A stretch of 64,000 bases of DNA from Leptolyngbya sp. SIO1E4 (GCA_010672825.2 JAAHFU020000007.1:186001-250000), one strand, 5' to 3'. Shown: positions 46,172 through 56,190, counted from the first letter of the stretch. Made by a program: numbers and translations. Notes: generated by a model not told the origin, from the letters alone.

Positions 46172-47410
46172 ATGAGTGTTGCTCTCCATTGTGCCCTCAG
46201 TGATTCTTATCTCGATAGTCATCAAACTGCGAGTCAACGGCAGCTGGCTATCTCCATCCAAGTTGTGGAGGAAAATAGCCTGGGGCACGCTCCGCTAAAT
46301 CTTGGCCTCGTGCTCGATCACAGCGGCTCGATGAATGGCCCCCCTTTAGCCACCGTTAAAGAAGCGGCAGGGCGCCTCGTCGATCAGCTTTCAGAGCAGG
46401 ATGTCTTATCCATTGTGGTGTTTGATCACCAGGCGAAGGTGCTCTTACCGCTGCAGTCTATGAGCGATCGCGACACGATTAAACGCCGTATTGCAACCCT
46501 TAAACCCAGCGGTGGCACCGCGATCGATGAAGGCATGAAGCTGGGTATTGAAGAAGCTGCCCAAGGCAAACAAGGCAAGGTTTCACAGCTCTTTTTGTTG
46601 ACCGATGGTGAGAATGAGCACGGTGACAATCAGCGCTGCCTCAAAATGGCTCAGGTGGCTGCAGACCATACGTTAACTGTCAACGCTTTGGGATTTGGCG
46701 ACCATTGGAATCAAGATATCCTGGAAAAAATTGCCGATGCTGGGGGAGGAACCCTGTCCTACATTGAGGCTCCCGAAGCTGCCGTTGAAGAATTCAATCG
46801 CTTATTAACGCGGGCGCAATCAGTCTTTTTTACCAATGCTTACCTTCATTTAACGCTGCTGCCAGGCGTTCGCCTGGCAGAACTTAAGCCGATAGCTCAA
46901 GTTGCCCCAGAGACCGTTGAACTCACATACCTGCAAGAGGGCAACGAAGTGGTTATTCGCCTCGGGGACCTGATGTCAGAAACCCCTAGGGTTGTGTTGA
47001 CCAATCTCTATATTGGCGCTCAAGGGGAAGGAACGTTTCCTATCGTCAAGGCGGCTATTCGCTATGATGCCCCCGCCACTGGCCAGGAAGGGCTGCAATC
47101 AGAACGTGTCACCGTCAATGCTACTGCCCAGAGCACCTATCAGCCCGCCCTTGACCAGGCGGTGCAAAAACACGTGCTCACCCTGGCCAAATATCGCCAA
47201 ACTCAGATTGCTGAACAAAAGTTGGCCACTGGCGATCGTCAAGGTGCGGCGACCTTGTTGCAATCTGCCGCAAAGACTGCCCTACAAATGGGGGACACAG
47301 GAGCTGCCACCGTTTTGCAAGAGAATGCAACTCGCTTACAGACCGGACAAGCTCTATCGGAACGCGATCGCAAACGCACGCGTATCGTCTCAAAAACGAC
47401 CTTGCAATAG
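46172..47410 (+). CDS. VWA-domain protein
   Basis: The 412-residue protein has a von Willebrand factor A domain at ~42-215 with an intact metal-ion-dependent adhesion site, DHSGSMN (D49, S51, S53), a conserved threonine in PSGGTAIDEG, and LTDGENEHGD. A beta-rich region and a helical C-terminus follow. ATG 46172 with CGGAG ten bases upstream is preferred over a frame opening at 46085. No signal peptide is visible, suggesting a cytoplasmic role. It stands one base before the epimerase gene in one operon. Confidence 0.85.
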   Translation: MSVALHCALSDSYLDSHQTASQRQLAISIQVVEENSLGHAPLNLGLVLDHSGSMNGPPLATVKEAAGRLVDQLSEQDVLSIVVFDHQAKVLLPLQSMSDRDTIKRRIATLKPSGGTAIDEGMKLGIEEAAQGKQGKVSQLFLLTDGENEHGDNQRCLKMAQVAADHTLTVNALGFGDHWNQDILEKIADAGGGTLSYIEAPEAAVEEFNRLLTRAQSVFFTNAYLHLTLLPGVRLAELKPIAQVAPETVELTYLQEGNEVVIRLGDLMSETPRVVLTNLYIGAQGEGTFPIVKAAIRYDAPATGQEGLQSERVTVNATAQSTYQPALDQAVQKHVLTLAKYRQTQIAEQKLATGDRQGAATLLQSAAKTALQMGDTGAATVLQENATRLQTGQALSERDRKRTRIVSKTTLQ

Positions 47411-47411
47411 T

Positions 47412-48467
47412 ATGCAGATCTCCGTCACGCCCTTTACTGTTCACAAACAGGTTCCGCTCACCATCAGCCGTGGAACCACGGCTAAGTCTACAAATCTATG
47501 GGTTCGTATTGTCGCTGATGGGATTGAGGGTTGGGGAGAAGCTTCCCCCTTCTCAGTCGGAGCGCACACGCAAACCCCCGAAGCCATTGCTCAGGAACTA
47601 TCCGCGCTGATTCCAGCCTTAGAGCCTTTTCACCCCTTACAAAGACAGGCAGTGGAGCCAGTTCTGGCATCAGTCGGGTCTGCGGCTCGCGCGGCTATTG
47701 ATGTCGCGCTCCACGACTGGTTGGGGAAACGGGTAGGGCTACCCCTGTGGCAACTCTGGGGGCTCGATCGCGATCGCATCGGCCCGACCGCTGTTACCGT
47801 GGGTCTCAGTGCACCAGACGCGGCCCGACAGCGATGGCAACGGTGGCAGTCTCAGGTTCCGACCGTGCAGTCCATCAAGGTGAAACTGGGTAACCCTGCA
47901 GGCATTCAAGCTGATCAGGCAATGTTCAGCGCCCTACTATCGGCAATCCCCCCCCAGACCAAGGTCAGCGTAGACGCTAACGGGGGTTGGCATTTGTCTG
48001 AGGCCCTGGAGATGGCAGACTGGTTAGCCGAACGGGGTGTTACCTATATCGAGCAGCCTTTGCCCGTAACCTTAGATGACGCGCTGGCGGAGTTGTCGGC
48101 GCGGTCCCCCTTACCCATTTTTGTTGACGAAAGCTGCTTTACTAGCCAGGATATTCCTCGTCTGATTGGCTCAGTTCAAGGTATTAATATCAAGCTGATG
48201 AAAGCAGGCGGGTTGTCTGAAGCACTACGAATGATTCATATTGCCCGTGCTTGCCAGCTTCAAGTCATGTTTGGCTGCTATTCCGACAGCGCTGTGTCCA
48301 ACACGGCGCTCGCTCATTTAGCGCCTTTGGCCGATCACCTCGATCTGGATAGTCATCTCAACCTGACCGATGATCCGTTTCAGGGCGCTACGATTCATTC
48401 AGGTTGTTTATTGCCCAACGATGCTCCTGGACTAGGGTTAACCCATCATGAATTACCTCACCGCTGA
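47412..48467 (+). CDS. Enolase-superfamily epimerase (Ala-Glu dipeptide epimerase / DgcA-like)
   Basis: From ATG 47412 the product is 351 residues; an open frame extends to 47013 only inside the VWA gene. The muconate-lactonizing subgroup pattern is complete: K156-x-K158, metal ligands D188, E214 and D239, and K261 in NIKLMKAGG. A DLDSHLNLTDD motif near the end recalls the acidic specificity motif of L-Ala-D/L-Glu epimerases. With a DUF1611 partner, as here, the known DgcA acts on N-acetyl-glutamate. Both functions remain possible. It overlaps the next gene by 20 bp. Confidence 0.85.
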   Translation: MQISVTPFTVHKQVPLTISRGTTAKSTNLWVRIVADGIEGWGEASPFSVGAHTQTPEAIAQELSALIPALEPFHPLQRQAVEPVLASVGSAARAAIDVALHDWLGKRVGLPLWQLWGLDRDRIGPTAVTVGLSAPDAARQRWQRWQSQVPTVQSIKVKLGNPAGIQADQAMFSALLSAIPPQTKVSVDANGGWHLSEALEMADWLAERGVTYIEQPLPVTLDDALAELSARSPLPIFVDESCFTSQDIPRLIGSVQGINIKLMKAGGLSEALRMIHIARACQLQVMFGCYSDSAVSNTALAHLAPLADHLDLDSHLNLTDDPFQGATIHSGCLLPNDAPGLGLTHHELPHR

Positions 48468-49515
48468 TCACCGCATTGCCCTACTGATGCATGAAGGCAC
48501 TGACAATTCTAAGGGCAAAACGGGCCTCGCCATGCTGCGGTACAGCCCCTTAGAAATCGTGGCAGTGGTGGATCAGCAACAGGCAGGCAAATCCCTTCAA
48601 GCTGTCACAGGCATTAACCGCGAGATTCCCATTGTGGCCTCTGTAGATGCGGCGCTGGCCTTCCAACCTACTGCCCTGGCAATTGGGATTGCCCCGTCAG
48701 GGGGCGCCCTACCTGACCCCTGGTATCAGGAAGTTAAAACAGCCGTAACCGCAGGTCTTTCCATCATCAATGGATTGCACACGCCCATGGCCCAGGATGA
48801 TGAATTATCGTCTTGGCTCCAGCCTTCCCAATGGATTTGGGATGTCCGTCAGGAACCGTCGGGTTTAACCATTGGATCTGCTGCCGCTCGATTGCTCCCC
48901 TGTCGCCGGGTACTTGCAGTCGGTACTGACATGGCGGTTGGCAAAATGTCTGCCAATCTAGAGCTGCATCGTCTGGCAGTCCAACAGGGACTACGTTCAA
49001 AGGTCATTGCCACCGGGCAAACCAATCTCATGTTGGGCGATAACGGTATTCCCTTAGATGCTGTTCGCGTCGATTTTGCAGCGGGAGCGGTCGAACAGCA
49101 GGTCACGCGCTACGGTGCTGACCATGACCTTTTATTTATTGAAGGACAAGGGTCATTGTTTAATCCTGGCTCAACGGCAACGCTGCCGCTGATGCGAGGA
49201 GCCCAGCCGACTCACCTAATCCTGGCCCATCGTGCTGGGCAAACCCATATTAAAAGTCAACCCGAAATCAAAATTCCACCGTTGAACCGTGCAATCTCCC
49301 TATATGAAGCGGTTGCCTCTGCCGGTGGAAGCTTTCTAGCTGCAAAGGTTGTAGGCATTAGTCTCAACACTCACCATCTCACCGAAAACGCGGCTCAAGA
49401 AACTATACAGGGTATCGCTCAAGAAACGCAGCTGCCCTGCACTGACGTGATTCGGTTTGGAGCGAAACCGCTGCTTGAGGCTATCTTAGCGGCGCCCATG
49501 CCTGTGGTACCTTAA
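48448..49515 (+). CDS. DUF1611 protein (DgcN-like)
   Basis: The 355-residue protein is a typical DUF1611 member with an N-terminal domain (RIALLMHEGTDNSKGKTGLAM) and a P-loop NTPase-like C-terminal domain whose GTDMAVGKM at 159-167 is the nucleotide-binding turn, followed by IEGQGSLFNP. DUF1611 includes DgcN, described as a D-glutamate N-acetyltransferase working with the enolase-superfamily DgcA. Here it starts inside the 3' end of that partner. It ends 32 bp before the stop of infA on the other strand. Confidence 0.85.
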   Translation: MNYLTADHRIALLMHEGTDNSKGKTGLAMLRYSPLEIVAVVDQQQAGKSLQAVTGINREIPIVASVDAALAFQPTALAIGIAPSGGALPDPWYQEVKTAVTAGLSIINGLHTPMAQDDELSSWLQPSQWIWDVRQEPSGLTIGSAAARLLPCRRVLAVGTDMAVGKMSANLELHRLAVQQGLRSKVIATGQTNLMLGDNGIPLDAVRVDFAAGAVEQQVTRYGADHDLLFIEGQGSLFNPGSTATLPLMRGAQPTHLILAHRAGQTHIKSQPEIKIPPLNRAISLYEAVASAGGSFLAAKVVGISLNTHHLTENAAQETIQGIAQETQLPCTDVIRFGAKPLLEAILAAPMPVVP

Positions 49516-49547
49516 ACCCTTTGCGTAGCCCAACTGCCAAACAATGT

Positions 49548-49772
49548 CTATTTTTTGCGTAGCCGGTAGGTAATGCGCCCTTTAGTGAGGTCATAGGGCG
49601 TCAGCTCAACCTTGACGCGATCGCCAGGCAAGATCTTAATGTAATTCCGACGAATCTTCCCAGAAATGTGAGCGAGTACATTAAACCCATTGTCTAGATC
49701 CACTCGGAACATTGCATTGGGCAGAGACTCGGTTACAGTCCCTTCCATCTCAATCAAATCTTGCTTAGACAA
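49548..49772 (-). CDS. infA: Translation initiation factor IF-1
   Basis: The 74-residue OB-fold protein is essentially complete: [38 protein letters not shown]. It binds the ribosomal A site during initiation. The start is a rare TTG at 49772, preceded by GGGAGG with 7-nt spacing; another TTG at 49793 would add seven residues and lacks a site. In most cyanobacteria rpmJ and rpsM follow; here the DUF1611 gene faces it instead. Confidence 0.93.
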
Positions 49773-49779
49773 ACGAGTA

Positions 49780-49785
49780 CCTCCC
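49780..49785 (-). promoter_or_regulatory. Ribosome binding site of infA
   Basis: GGGAGG on the - strand lies seven bases before the TTG start at 49772 and decides between the two in-frame TTG codons. Confidence 0.75.
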
Positions 49786-49890
49786 AGTACCAAGCAAAGT
49801 AAACCAGCACAAAAGCTGCATCATGCGATACACTCTATCGCTAAACTGATTCAAGGGTAACAAAAATTAGTATACTTCGATGCCTAAGCA

Positions 49891-50457
49891 TTAAACTTGT
49901 ACAACCTTCAGCATATCGTCTGTAACTACTTCAATGGGCTGATTACCGTCCACCGAAACAAGCTGTTGTCGATTTCGATAAAAATCGATTAAAGGTTCTG
50001 TTCTTTGGCGATAAACTTCCAGGCGATGACGAATCGTTTCTTCAGTGTCGTCAGCTCTACCCTCCTGAAGCCCGCGCTGAGTTAATCGAGAGACAATAAC
50101 CTCGTCAGGAACGTCCAGATTAACCACGCACTCAAACGGTTGACTAATCTCAGTCAATAACTCATCCAGAAAAGCTGCCTGCTCCACATTCCGCGGAAAT
50201 CCATCCAGAATCCATCCTAGGGTGGTGTCGTCTGCCGTTAAGCGTTCACGAATCATTCCCAGAATCAATTCATCTGGAACCAAATTCCCCGCATTCATGT
50301 AAAACTTGGCTTTCTTGCCCAAGTCAGTCTGCTGAGCAACTGCGGCTCGTAAAATATCTCCGGTGGAAATATGAGGGACTTTGCACAAATTGGAAAGATG
50401 CTTAGCCTGGGTACCTTTGCCAGCTCCCGGCGGGCCTAAGAAGATCATTCGAGTCAC
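49891..50457 (-). CDS. adk: Adenylate kinase, short-LID form
   Basis: The 188-residue enzyme interconverts ATP+AMP and 2 ADP. GPPGAGKGT is the P-loop; DGFPR near residue 85 and the RADDTEETIRHRL stretch are conserved. The LID is short and lacks zinc-binding cysteines, as in cyanobacterial enzymes. Start is GTG 50457, which overlaps the secY stop (TAGTG). This location between secY and infA is standard. Confidence 0.94.
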   Translation of the reverse strand: MTRMIFLGPPGAGKGTQAKHLSNLCKVPHISTGDILRAAVAQQTDLGKKAKFYMNAGNLVPDELILGMIRERLTADDTTLGWILDGFPRNVEQAAFLDELLTEISQPFECVVNLDVPDEVIVSRLTQRGLQEGRADDTEETIRHRLEVYRQRTEPLIDFYRNRQQLVSVDGNQPIEVVTDDMLKVVQV

Positions 50458-51770
50458 TATTGCTTCACCATCCCTTCGTAGCGTTGAGAGATCACATAGG
50501 TCTGAATCTGCTTTGCTGTATCAATGGCAACCCCCACCAAAATCAGCAGTGAGGTTGCTCCCAGACCTCGAAACGTTTGCACACGAGTTGCACTCTCAAC
50601 CGCGCTTGGAATAACAGCAACCAGACCCAGGAAAATAGCCCCAAGAAAAGTCAAGCGATTCAAAATACGGCCAATGTAATCACTCGTCGCTTTACCTGGT
50701 CGAATACCCGGAATACTTGCCCCCATCTTCTTCAAGTTGCGAGACATATCTTCGGGATTAACCACTAGAGACGCATAAAAGTAACTGAAAAACAAAATCA
50801 GTACGAGGTAAAGACCTACATACAGCGCCGACGTTGGATTCAAGTAAGCACTGACAAAGTTTACAAACCTCGGGTTGCTAATGTACTGAGTGAGCGATAA
50901 GGGAAGAACCAAAACTGCTGAAGCAAAAATAATGGGCATTACCCCACCCTGATTGAGACGCAGGGGTAGGTAGTTGCTTTGCTCCAAATACAGCTTACGT
51001 CCTACCTGGCGACGTGCTGAAATAATAGGGATACGGCGTGTTCCCTCTTGCACGAAGACGATGCCCACAATCATGGCCAAGAAGACCAACAGCAGAATAA
51101 CAACCCCCCCAACCAAGCTGCGATCGCCACTTTGGGCAAGCTCAACAGTCTGGTTAAGAGACCGGGGTAAAGAGGACACAATGTTGACGAAGATCAGCAA
51201 AGATGCGCCATTTCCAACGCCTCGCTCTGTAATGAGTTCACCGACCCACATGACAAACATCGAGCCAGCTGTGAGCGCGACAACCGTCTGAAAGATGAAG
51301 AAGAACCCAGAATTTTCCGCATAAGGCGCAAGCAAAAAGACCGACAGCAGCGTGCTCTGCAAAATCGCCCAACCTAATGCAACATAGCGAGTAATCTGAG
51401 AAATACGCCGCCGTCCTGCTTCCCCCTCGTTCTTCTGCAAATCCTCTAAAGCAGGAAGGGCCGCTGTCAAAAGCTGCAGGATGATAGAAGCATTAATAAA
51501 CGGTAGGATGCCTAGCGCAAAAATTCCCAGCGCAGATAAGCCTCCACCTACAAAAATATCGATGAAGCCAACAAAACCTCCCAGGCCACCACTCTGGATC
51601 GCACTAGCAAAGGATAGTCTGTCGATTCCAGGGACTGGAATAAAAATCCCTAATCGGACTAGAACCAAAAGGCCCAGCGTCACCAACAACCGACTGCGTA
51701 GTCCAGCAGCTTGAGCCATTTGCATAAATGTCTCTTGGGCACTAGGAGTTTTGCCGCGGCTAACAACCAT
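50457..51770 (-). CDS. secY: Preprotein translocase subunit SecY
   Basis: The 437-residue channel subunit has ten hydrophobic helices, the plug-region LGIFIPVPGIDR, and GNGASLLIFVNI. It forms the SecYEG pore in the plasma and thylakoid membranes. It follows rplO by 103 bp, the standard spc-operon order, and its stop overlaps adk. Confidence 0.96.
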   Translation of the reverse strand: MVVSRGKTPSAQETFMQMAQAAGLRSRLLVTLGLLVLVRLGIFIPVPGIDRLSFASAIQSGGLGGFVGFIDIFVGGGLSALGIFALGILPFINASIILQLLTAALPALEDLQKNEGEAGRRRISQITRYVALGWAILQSTLLSVFLLAPYAENSGFFFIFQTVVALTAGSMFVMWVGELITERGVGNGASLLIFVNIVSSLPRSLNQTVELAQSGDRSLVGGVVILLLVFLAMIVGIVFVQEGTRRIPIISARRQVGRKLYLEQSNYLPLRLNQGGVMPIIFASAVLVLPLSLTQYISNPRFVNFVSAYLNPTSALYVGLYLVLILFFSYFYASLVVNPEDMSRNLKKMGASIPGIRPGKATSDYIGRILNRLTFLGAIFLGLVAVIPSAVESATRVQTFRGLGATSLLILVGVAIDTAKQIQTYVISQRYEGMVKQ

Positions 51771-51873
51771 ATTTCAAAATACCTCTATGCTGCTAGTTGA
51801 AAGTCGATAGGCACCAATACTCGGGAAACCCTGTAACAGGCTAAGAGGTTGTTCCTACCGACTAAGATGATCC

Positions 51874-52320
51874 TTAAGCAAGAATTTCGCAGGTTCCCCC
51901 TGCTGCTTCTATCTTCTCACGAGCAGACTTCGTAAACGCAGCTGCTTTAACCGTTAGTGCAACCGAGAGTTCCCCGTCTCCTAAAACCTTTAACGGGCCG
52001 TCGTCGGTTGTAATGATCCCCACCTCTATTAAAGATGCTAACGTCACTTCCGTGTTGGCATCGAGTGCTGCCAAGTCACGCACGTTAATAATGGTAAACA
52101 CCTTGCGGTTAATGACAGGAAAGTGCTTCAACTTTGGGATGCGGCGATAGAGAGGCAGTTGTCCTCCTTCAAATCCAGGTCGAGTCCCTCGCCCAGAGCG
52201 AGATTTTTGACCCCGCATACCAAACCCGCAGCTAGCGCCCTGACCCGCTGCAATACCCCGGCCTACCCGCCGCCGTCGCTGCTTTGAGCCTGCCTTGGGT
52301 CGAGCATCACTAAGTCTCAT
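51874..52320 (-). CDS. rplO: 50S ribosomal protein L15
   Basis: 148 residues from ATG 52320, which follows AAGGAG; an earlier in-frame start at 52341 is unlikely. The Arg/Gly-rich N-terminus ([17 protein letters not shown]) and [14 protein letters not shown] are typical. It lies 32 bp after rpsE. Confidence 0.95.
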   Translation of the reverse strand: MRLSDARPKAGSKQRRRRVGRGIAAGQGASCGFGMRGQKSRSGRGTRPGFEGGQLPLYRRIPKLKHFPVINRKVFTIINVRDLAALDANTEVTLASLIEVGIITTDDGPLKVLGDGELSVALTVKAAAFTKSAREKIEAAGGTCEILA

Positions 52321-52352
52321 GACGTGCTCCTTAAACAACAATACAAAAACGC

Positions 52353-52874
52353 TTATGCGTACAGCTTCTCAACAGGAATGCCCCGTTCTTCAGCCACCTC
52401 GGCAAAGGTGCGCAGCAATGCTAATGCATCGGCTGCTGCACGGGCATTACTGAGCGGGTTATTAGATCCGAGCTGCTTTGCTAAGACATTTCGCACCCCT
52501 GCTAGCTCAAGCACCGTGCGCACAGCCCCACCTGCAATTACCCCAGTACCTGGAGCAGCGGGCCGCATAAACACTTTGGCACCCCCGCCAAACCCTGTGG
52601 AAGGGTGAGGAATCGAGTAGGCACGGGTTAAAGGCACATCCACCAAGTGCTTCTTGCCATCAGCAACCCCTTTCTTCACAGCGCCAATCACGTCTCCGGC
52701 TTTCCCCACGCCGACTCCTACCTGTCCGCGCTCGTTGCCAACAACAACAATCGCGCGGAAACTCAGCTTCTTACCGCCCTTAACGACCTTAGTCACCCGT
52801 CGGATCTGTACGACGCGCTCCTGCCATTCTGACTCTTTCTCACGACTCCGGGTGTTTTTCCGACGATTTGCCAT
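52353..52874 (-). CDS. rpsE: 30S ribosomal protein S5
   Basis: 173 residues with the RNA-binding [16 protein letters not shown] and [20 protein letters not shown] motifs; it supports translational fidelity. The N-terminal ~20 residues are basic. Order is L18-S5-L15 as usual. Confidence 0.96.
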   Translation of the reverse strand: MANRRKNTRSREKESEWQERVVQIRRVTKVVKGGKKLSFRAIVVVGNERGQVGVGVGKAGDVIGAVKKGVADGKKHLVDVPLTRAYSIPHPSTGFGGGAKVFMRPAAPGTGVIAGGAVRTVLELAGVRNVLAKQLGSNNPLSNARAAADALALLRTFAEVAEERGIPVEKLYA

Positions 52875-52928
52875 AGTTGACCTACATTTCTACCAATTAC
52901 ATAATCGGACAGCAATCCACGAATTTGC

Positions 52929-53288
52929 CTAGAAAGAAAGACCGGCCTCTCTGGCTGCATCGGCCAAAGCTGCAATACGACCGTGATAGAGCTTTCCTCC
53001 TCGGTCGAAAACCACCTGGCGGATACCTTTCTCAAGTGCGCGTTCAGCAATCAGCTTACCCACAACGGCTGAACCCGCTTGAACAGCCCCATTTCCCTGC
53101 TCTTTGACTGAGGGTTCCAGGGTAGATGCTGCCGCTAAAGTGTGATGGGCAGTATCGTCAATAATTTGAGCATAGATATGCTGATTAGAACGAAAAACCG
53201 CCAATCGAGGTTTTTCTGGAGTTCCAAAAACACGCCGTCGGATTCGAGCGTGACGGCGACGGGTTAGTTCCTTACGACTTGCCTTCAT
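52929..53288 (-). CDS. rplR: 50S ribosomal protein L18
   Basis: 119 residues, 5S rRNA-binding protein. [20 protein letters not shown] and [19 protein letters not shown] are diagnostic. It follows rplF by three bases. Confidence 0.95.
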   Translation of the reverse strand: MKASRKELTRRRHARIRRRVFGTPEKPRLAVFRSNQHIYAQIIDDTAHHTLAAASTLEPSVKEQGNGAVQAGSAVVGKLIAERALEKGIRQVVFDRGGKLYHGRIAALADAAREAGLSF

Positions 53289-53291
53289 GGC

Positions 53292-53831
53292 TTACTTCTT
53301 CCCTGCTTTACCAGCCTTACGTCGAATTCGCTCGCCTGCATATCGCACTCCCTTGCCTTTGTAGGGCTCCGGAGGGCGTGCTGCTCGAATCTTGGCAGCA
53401 ACGTTGCCGACAACTTCCTTGTCGATGCCACTCACAATCACATTTGTATTGCTTTCAACCGCGAACTGAATTCCCTCGGGCGGTTCAAAAACAACGGGAT
53501 GGCTGTACCCTAGACTCATATTCAGGGTCCGACCTTGAACTTGAGCCCGGTAACCTACTCCTTGAATTTCCAAGCGCTTTTGAAATCCGCTGGCCACCCC
53601 TTCAATCATATTGGCAATCAAGGTTCGGCATAACCCATGGCGTTCTCGGGCTTTTCGAGACTCATCCTCGCGTTCTACAAGAATAATGTCTCCCTCCTGA
53701 TTCACCACAACTCCGGTAGGGAGGACACGAGAAAGTTCTCCTTTTGGCCCCTTTACTGTGATTGCCTGACCATCAATGGTCACAGTAACTTTTCCGGGTA
53801 CTGGAATCGGTCTCTTACCAATTCGGGACAT
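53292..53831 (-). CDS. rplF: 50S ribosomal protein L6
   Basis: 179 residues with two related domains; [16 protein letters not shown] starts the protein and [17 protein letters not shown] is the conserved C-terminal rRNA-binding segment. Normal length and position. Confidence 0.96.
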   Translation of the reverse strand: MSRIGKRPIPVPGKVTVTIDGQAITVKGPKGELSRVLPTGVVVNQEGDIILVEREDESRKARERHGLCRTLIANMIEGVASGFQKRLEIQGVGYRAQVQGRTLNMSLGYSHPVVFEPPEGIQFAVESNTNVIVSGIDKEVVGNVAAKIRAARPPEPYKGKGVRYAGERIRRKAGKAGKK

Positions 53832-53887
53832 GATTTACCTCCTTCTTGACTGCCGGGTTGAATTGGTTTTGCCAGCCTTGGCAGACG

Positions 53888-54289
53888 TTACCAGACATAA
53901 CAAAGTACCTCTCCACCAATGCCTTGCTGTCGAGCGTCGCGGTCGGTCATGATGCCACTGGAGGTGGAGATGATCGCAATACCAATACCGCCCAGAACCC
54001 GAGGCAGCTCCTTGCGGTTAGAGTAAACCCGCAGACCAGGACGGCTGATGCGCTTCAGGTTTTTGATAATAGGATCCCGTGACTTACCCCGATACTTGAG
54101 CGCAATCACGAGTTTACGCTGAATCCCCTCCCCGGACTGCTCATAGCTGCTGATAAACCCTTCATCTTGCAGCACTTTGGCAATACTCCGCGTCATCCTC
54201 GTGGAGGGAATATCCACAGTCTGATGACGCGCGAGATTTGCATTCCGAATCCGCGTCAGCATATCTGCGATTGTGTCGTTAGCCGCCAT
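53888..54289 (-). CDS. rpsH: 30S ribosomal protein S8
   Basis: 133 residues. [17 protein letters not shown] at the N-terminus and [19 protein letters not shown] at the C-terminus identify S8, a primary 16S rRNA binder. It lies 21 bp after rplE. Confidence 0.96.
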   Translation of the reverse strand: MAANDTIADMLTRIRNANLARHQTVDIPSTRMTRSIAKVLQDEGFISSYEQSGEGIQRKLVIALKYRGKSRDPIIKNLKRISRPGLRVYSNRKELPRVLGGIGIAIISTSSGIMTDRDARQQGIGGEVLCYVW

Positions 54290-54310
54290 AGTCCTCTCCA
54301 GTGATTAAAC

Positions 54311-54856
54311 CTAGTTCTCCCGAAAGGGCATGCCTAACTCCTTCAGCAAGGCGCGTCCTTCTTCATCTGTATTTGCTGAAGTCACAATCGTGACGTCCAT
54401 ACCGCGTATCTGGTCGATGCTGTCATATTCGATCTCGGGGAAGATAAGCTGCTCACGCAAGCCCAATGTGTAGTTGCCCCGACCATCAAAGCTCTTAGGG
54501 CTAATGCCTCGAAAGTCACGAATGCGAGGTAAGGATAAGTTGATCAGACGGTTTAAGAAGGCATACATGCGTACGGATCTCAGGGTTACCATCACGCCGA
54601 CAGGCATGCCTTGACGAATTTTGAAACCCGCGATCGCCTTCTTGGCACGGGTTACAACGGGGCGCTGCCCAGTAATGGTGCCTAGCTCAGCAATCGATGC
54701 TTCTAGCGCCTTCGCATTTTGAGACGCTTCTCCCAATCCTCGGTTAACTGTTATCTTCACCAATTTAGGAGCTTGATGAATGTTGGCGTAGCCAAACTGC
54801 TCCATCAGCTTAGGGATAACTTTCTCGGTGTAAAACGTTTTGAGTTTTTCAGCCAT
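54311..54856 (-). CDS. rplE: 50S ribosomal protein L5
   Basis: 181 residues, 5S rRNA-binding. [18 protein letters not shown] and [20 protein letters not shown] are conserved. It lies 88 bp after rplX, the longest of the short spacers here, within the usual L24-L5-S8 order. Confidence 0.96.
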   Translation of the reverse strand: MAEKLKTFYTEKVIPKLMEQFGYANIHQAPKLVKITVNRGLGEASQNAKALEASIAELGTITGQRPVVTRAKKAIAGFKIRQGMPVGVMVTLRSVRMYAFLNRLINLSLPRIRDFRGISPKSFDGRGNYTLGLREQLIFPEIEYDSIDQIRGMDVTIVTSANTDEEGRALLKELGMPFREN

Positions 54857-54944
54857 TGCAGATGTCCTCTCAGACTTCCTGGGCGTTGTCAGGAAGCGAT
54901 ATAAGCCATTAACAGTTGAATCACGTCCTCAAGAATTGTTGAAC

Positions 54945-55292
54945 CTAGTCGATAATTTCGCCGGTTTTCTTCAATACGCGGACTTTTCGGCCTTCTTCCG
55001 TAAAGGTATAGCCAATGCGACTAGCCACCTTTTGCTTTTCGGAATACAGCATGACATTAGAGCTGTGGATAGGCGCTTCTTCCGTCACAATCTGCCCAGA
55101 TTCACCTTCTTGAGTGGGCTTCACATGACGGGTTCGAATGTTGACGCCTTTGACCACGATTTTGCTCTTCTTCGGCAGCGCTTCTAGCACCTCACCTACT
55201 TTGCCTTTATCTTTACCGGAGATCACTTGTACTGTATCACCTGACTTAACATGCATGCGTTGCTTACCAGGTGCTTTCTGCTGTTTAGCCAT
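54945..55292 (-). CDS. rplX: 50S ribosomal protein L24
   Basis: 115 residues from ATG 55292, which overlaps the rplN stop as TGATG; a GTG one codon earlier is less likely. The KOW motif ([19 protein letters not shown]) marks this early assembly protein. Confidence 0.95.
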   Translation of the reverse strand: MAKQQKAPGKQRMHVKSGDTVQVISGKDKGKVGEVLEALPKKSKIVVKGVNIRTRHVKPTQEGESGQIVTEEAPIHSSNVMLYSEKQKVASRIGYTFTEEGRKVRVLKKTGEIID

Positions 55293-55657
55293 CACAATAC
55301 CTCCGGAGCCAAAGAAACAATTTTGGTAAAGTTCTTATCGCGTAACTCCCGAGCGACCGGGCCAAATACTCGAGTGCCGCGAGGATTACCATCGGTATTG
55401 ATAATGACGGCAGCATTATCATCAAAGCGGATGCTCATGCCACTGCTGCGGCGCAACCCTTTACGAGTGCGGACAATGACAGCCCGAACCACATCTGACT
55501 TTTTAATGGCCATATTGGGTATCGCATCTTTGACGACGGCGACAATAATATCGCCAACCCCCGCATAGGTACGATTGCCTCCGAGTACCCGAATGCACAT
55601 GAGCTTGCGAGCACCGCTATTATCAGCCACGTTTAAATAAGTTTCTTGCTGAATCAC
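55292..55657 (-). CDS. rplN: 50S ribosomal protein L14
   Basis: 121 residues starting at GTG after [24 protein letters not shown] and [14 protein letters not shown] are diagnostic. Translational coupling to rplX is indicated by the shared TGATG. Confidence 0.96.
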   Translation of the reverse strand: MIQQETYLNVADNSGARKLMCIRVLGGNRTYAGVGDIIVAVVKDAIPNMAIKKSDVVRAVIVRTRKGLRRSSGMSIRFDDNAAVIINTDGNPRGTRVFGPVARELRDKNFTKIVSLAPEVL

Positions 55658-55670
55658 GTTGCGCCTCCTA

Positions 55671-55922
55671 TCAGACCTCTGATGCCCGACTTAGAATGTC
55701 GGCTACTGTCCATCGCTTTGTTCGGCTGAGGGGACGGGTCTCACGGATTCGTACGCGATCGCCGATGCGGCATCCATCTTCCTCGTCATGAACTTTGTAC
55801 CGCTTCGTCCGCACCACAATCTTGCCGTACTTTGGATGTGGAACTCGATTTTCCACGGCTACCACAACCGTCTTTTGCATCTTGTCGCTAACGACAAGCC
55901 CGACTCTTTCTTTGACTGCCAT
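55671..55922 (-). CDS. rpsQ: 30S ribosomal protein S17
   Basis: 83 residues with the OB fold and the signature [18 protein letters not shown]. It lies 14 bp after rpmC and 13 bp before rplN. Confidence 0.95.
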   Translation of the reverse strand: MAVKERVGLVVSDKMQKTVVVAVENRVPHPKYGKIVVRTKRYKVHDEEDGCRIGDRVRIRETRPLSRTKRWTVADILSRASEV

Positions 55923-55936
55923 TCACCTGCTCTCCC

Positions 55937-56188
55937 CTATTCCTCTTCTGGTGCACTAACTGCCGCCATTTGGGCTGTTTCTGCTGCTGACAGTAGACGC
56001 TCACGGCGCACCGTCATTAACTGGGCCAGACGATGCCGCTCATGCTTGAACTGATGAAAGCCCGACTCTAGCTGACGGGTTGCCCGCTGGAATCGCAACT
56101 CAAATAATCGCCGCTTAGTGGCAACAATCTCTGCTTCCAAAGCTTGATCATCTAGCTGACGTGCTTCTTCTACCTTGGGTAAAGCCAT
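55937..56188 (-). CDS. rpmC: 50S ribosomal protein L29
   Basis: 83 residues, a helical hairpin ([16 protein letters not shown] is the conserved core) near the exit tunnel. The C-terminal ~18 residues are an Ala/Glu-rich extension. It begins two bases after the rplP stop. Confidence 0.93.
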   Translation of the reverse strand: MALPKVEEARQLDDQALEAEIVATKRRLFELRFQRATRQLESGFHQFKHERHRLAQLMTVRRERLLSAAETAQMAAVSAPEEE

Positions 56189-56190
56189 CC

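Noticed and set aside
46052-46288. 78-codon - strand frame upstream of clpR
   Set aside because: It overlaps the true VWA gene start and has no recognisable domain.
47013-47411. N-terminal extension of the enolase-superfamily epimerase
   Set aside because: The extra 133 residues are low-quality translation inside the VWA gene; the family begins at the ATG at 47412.
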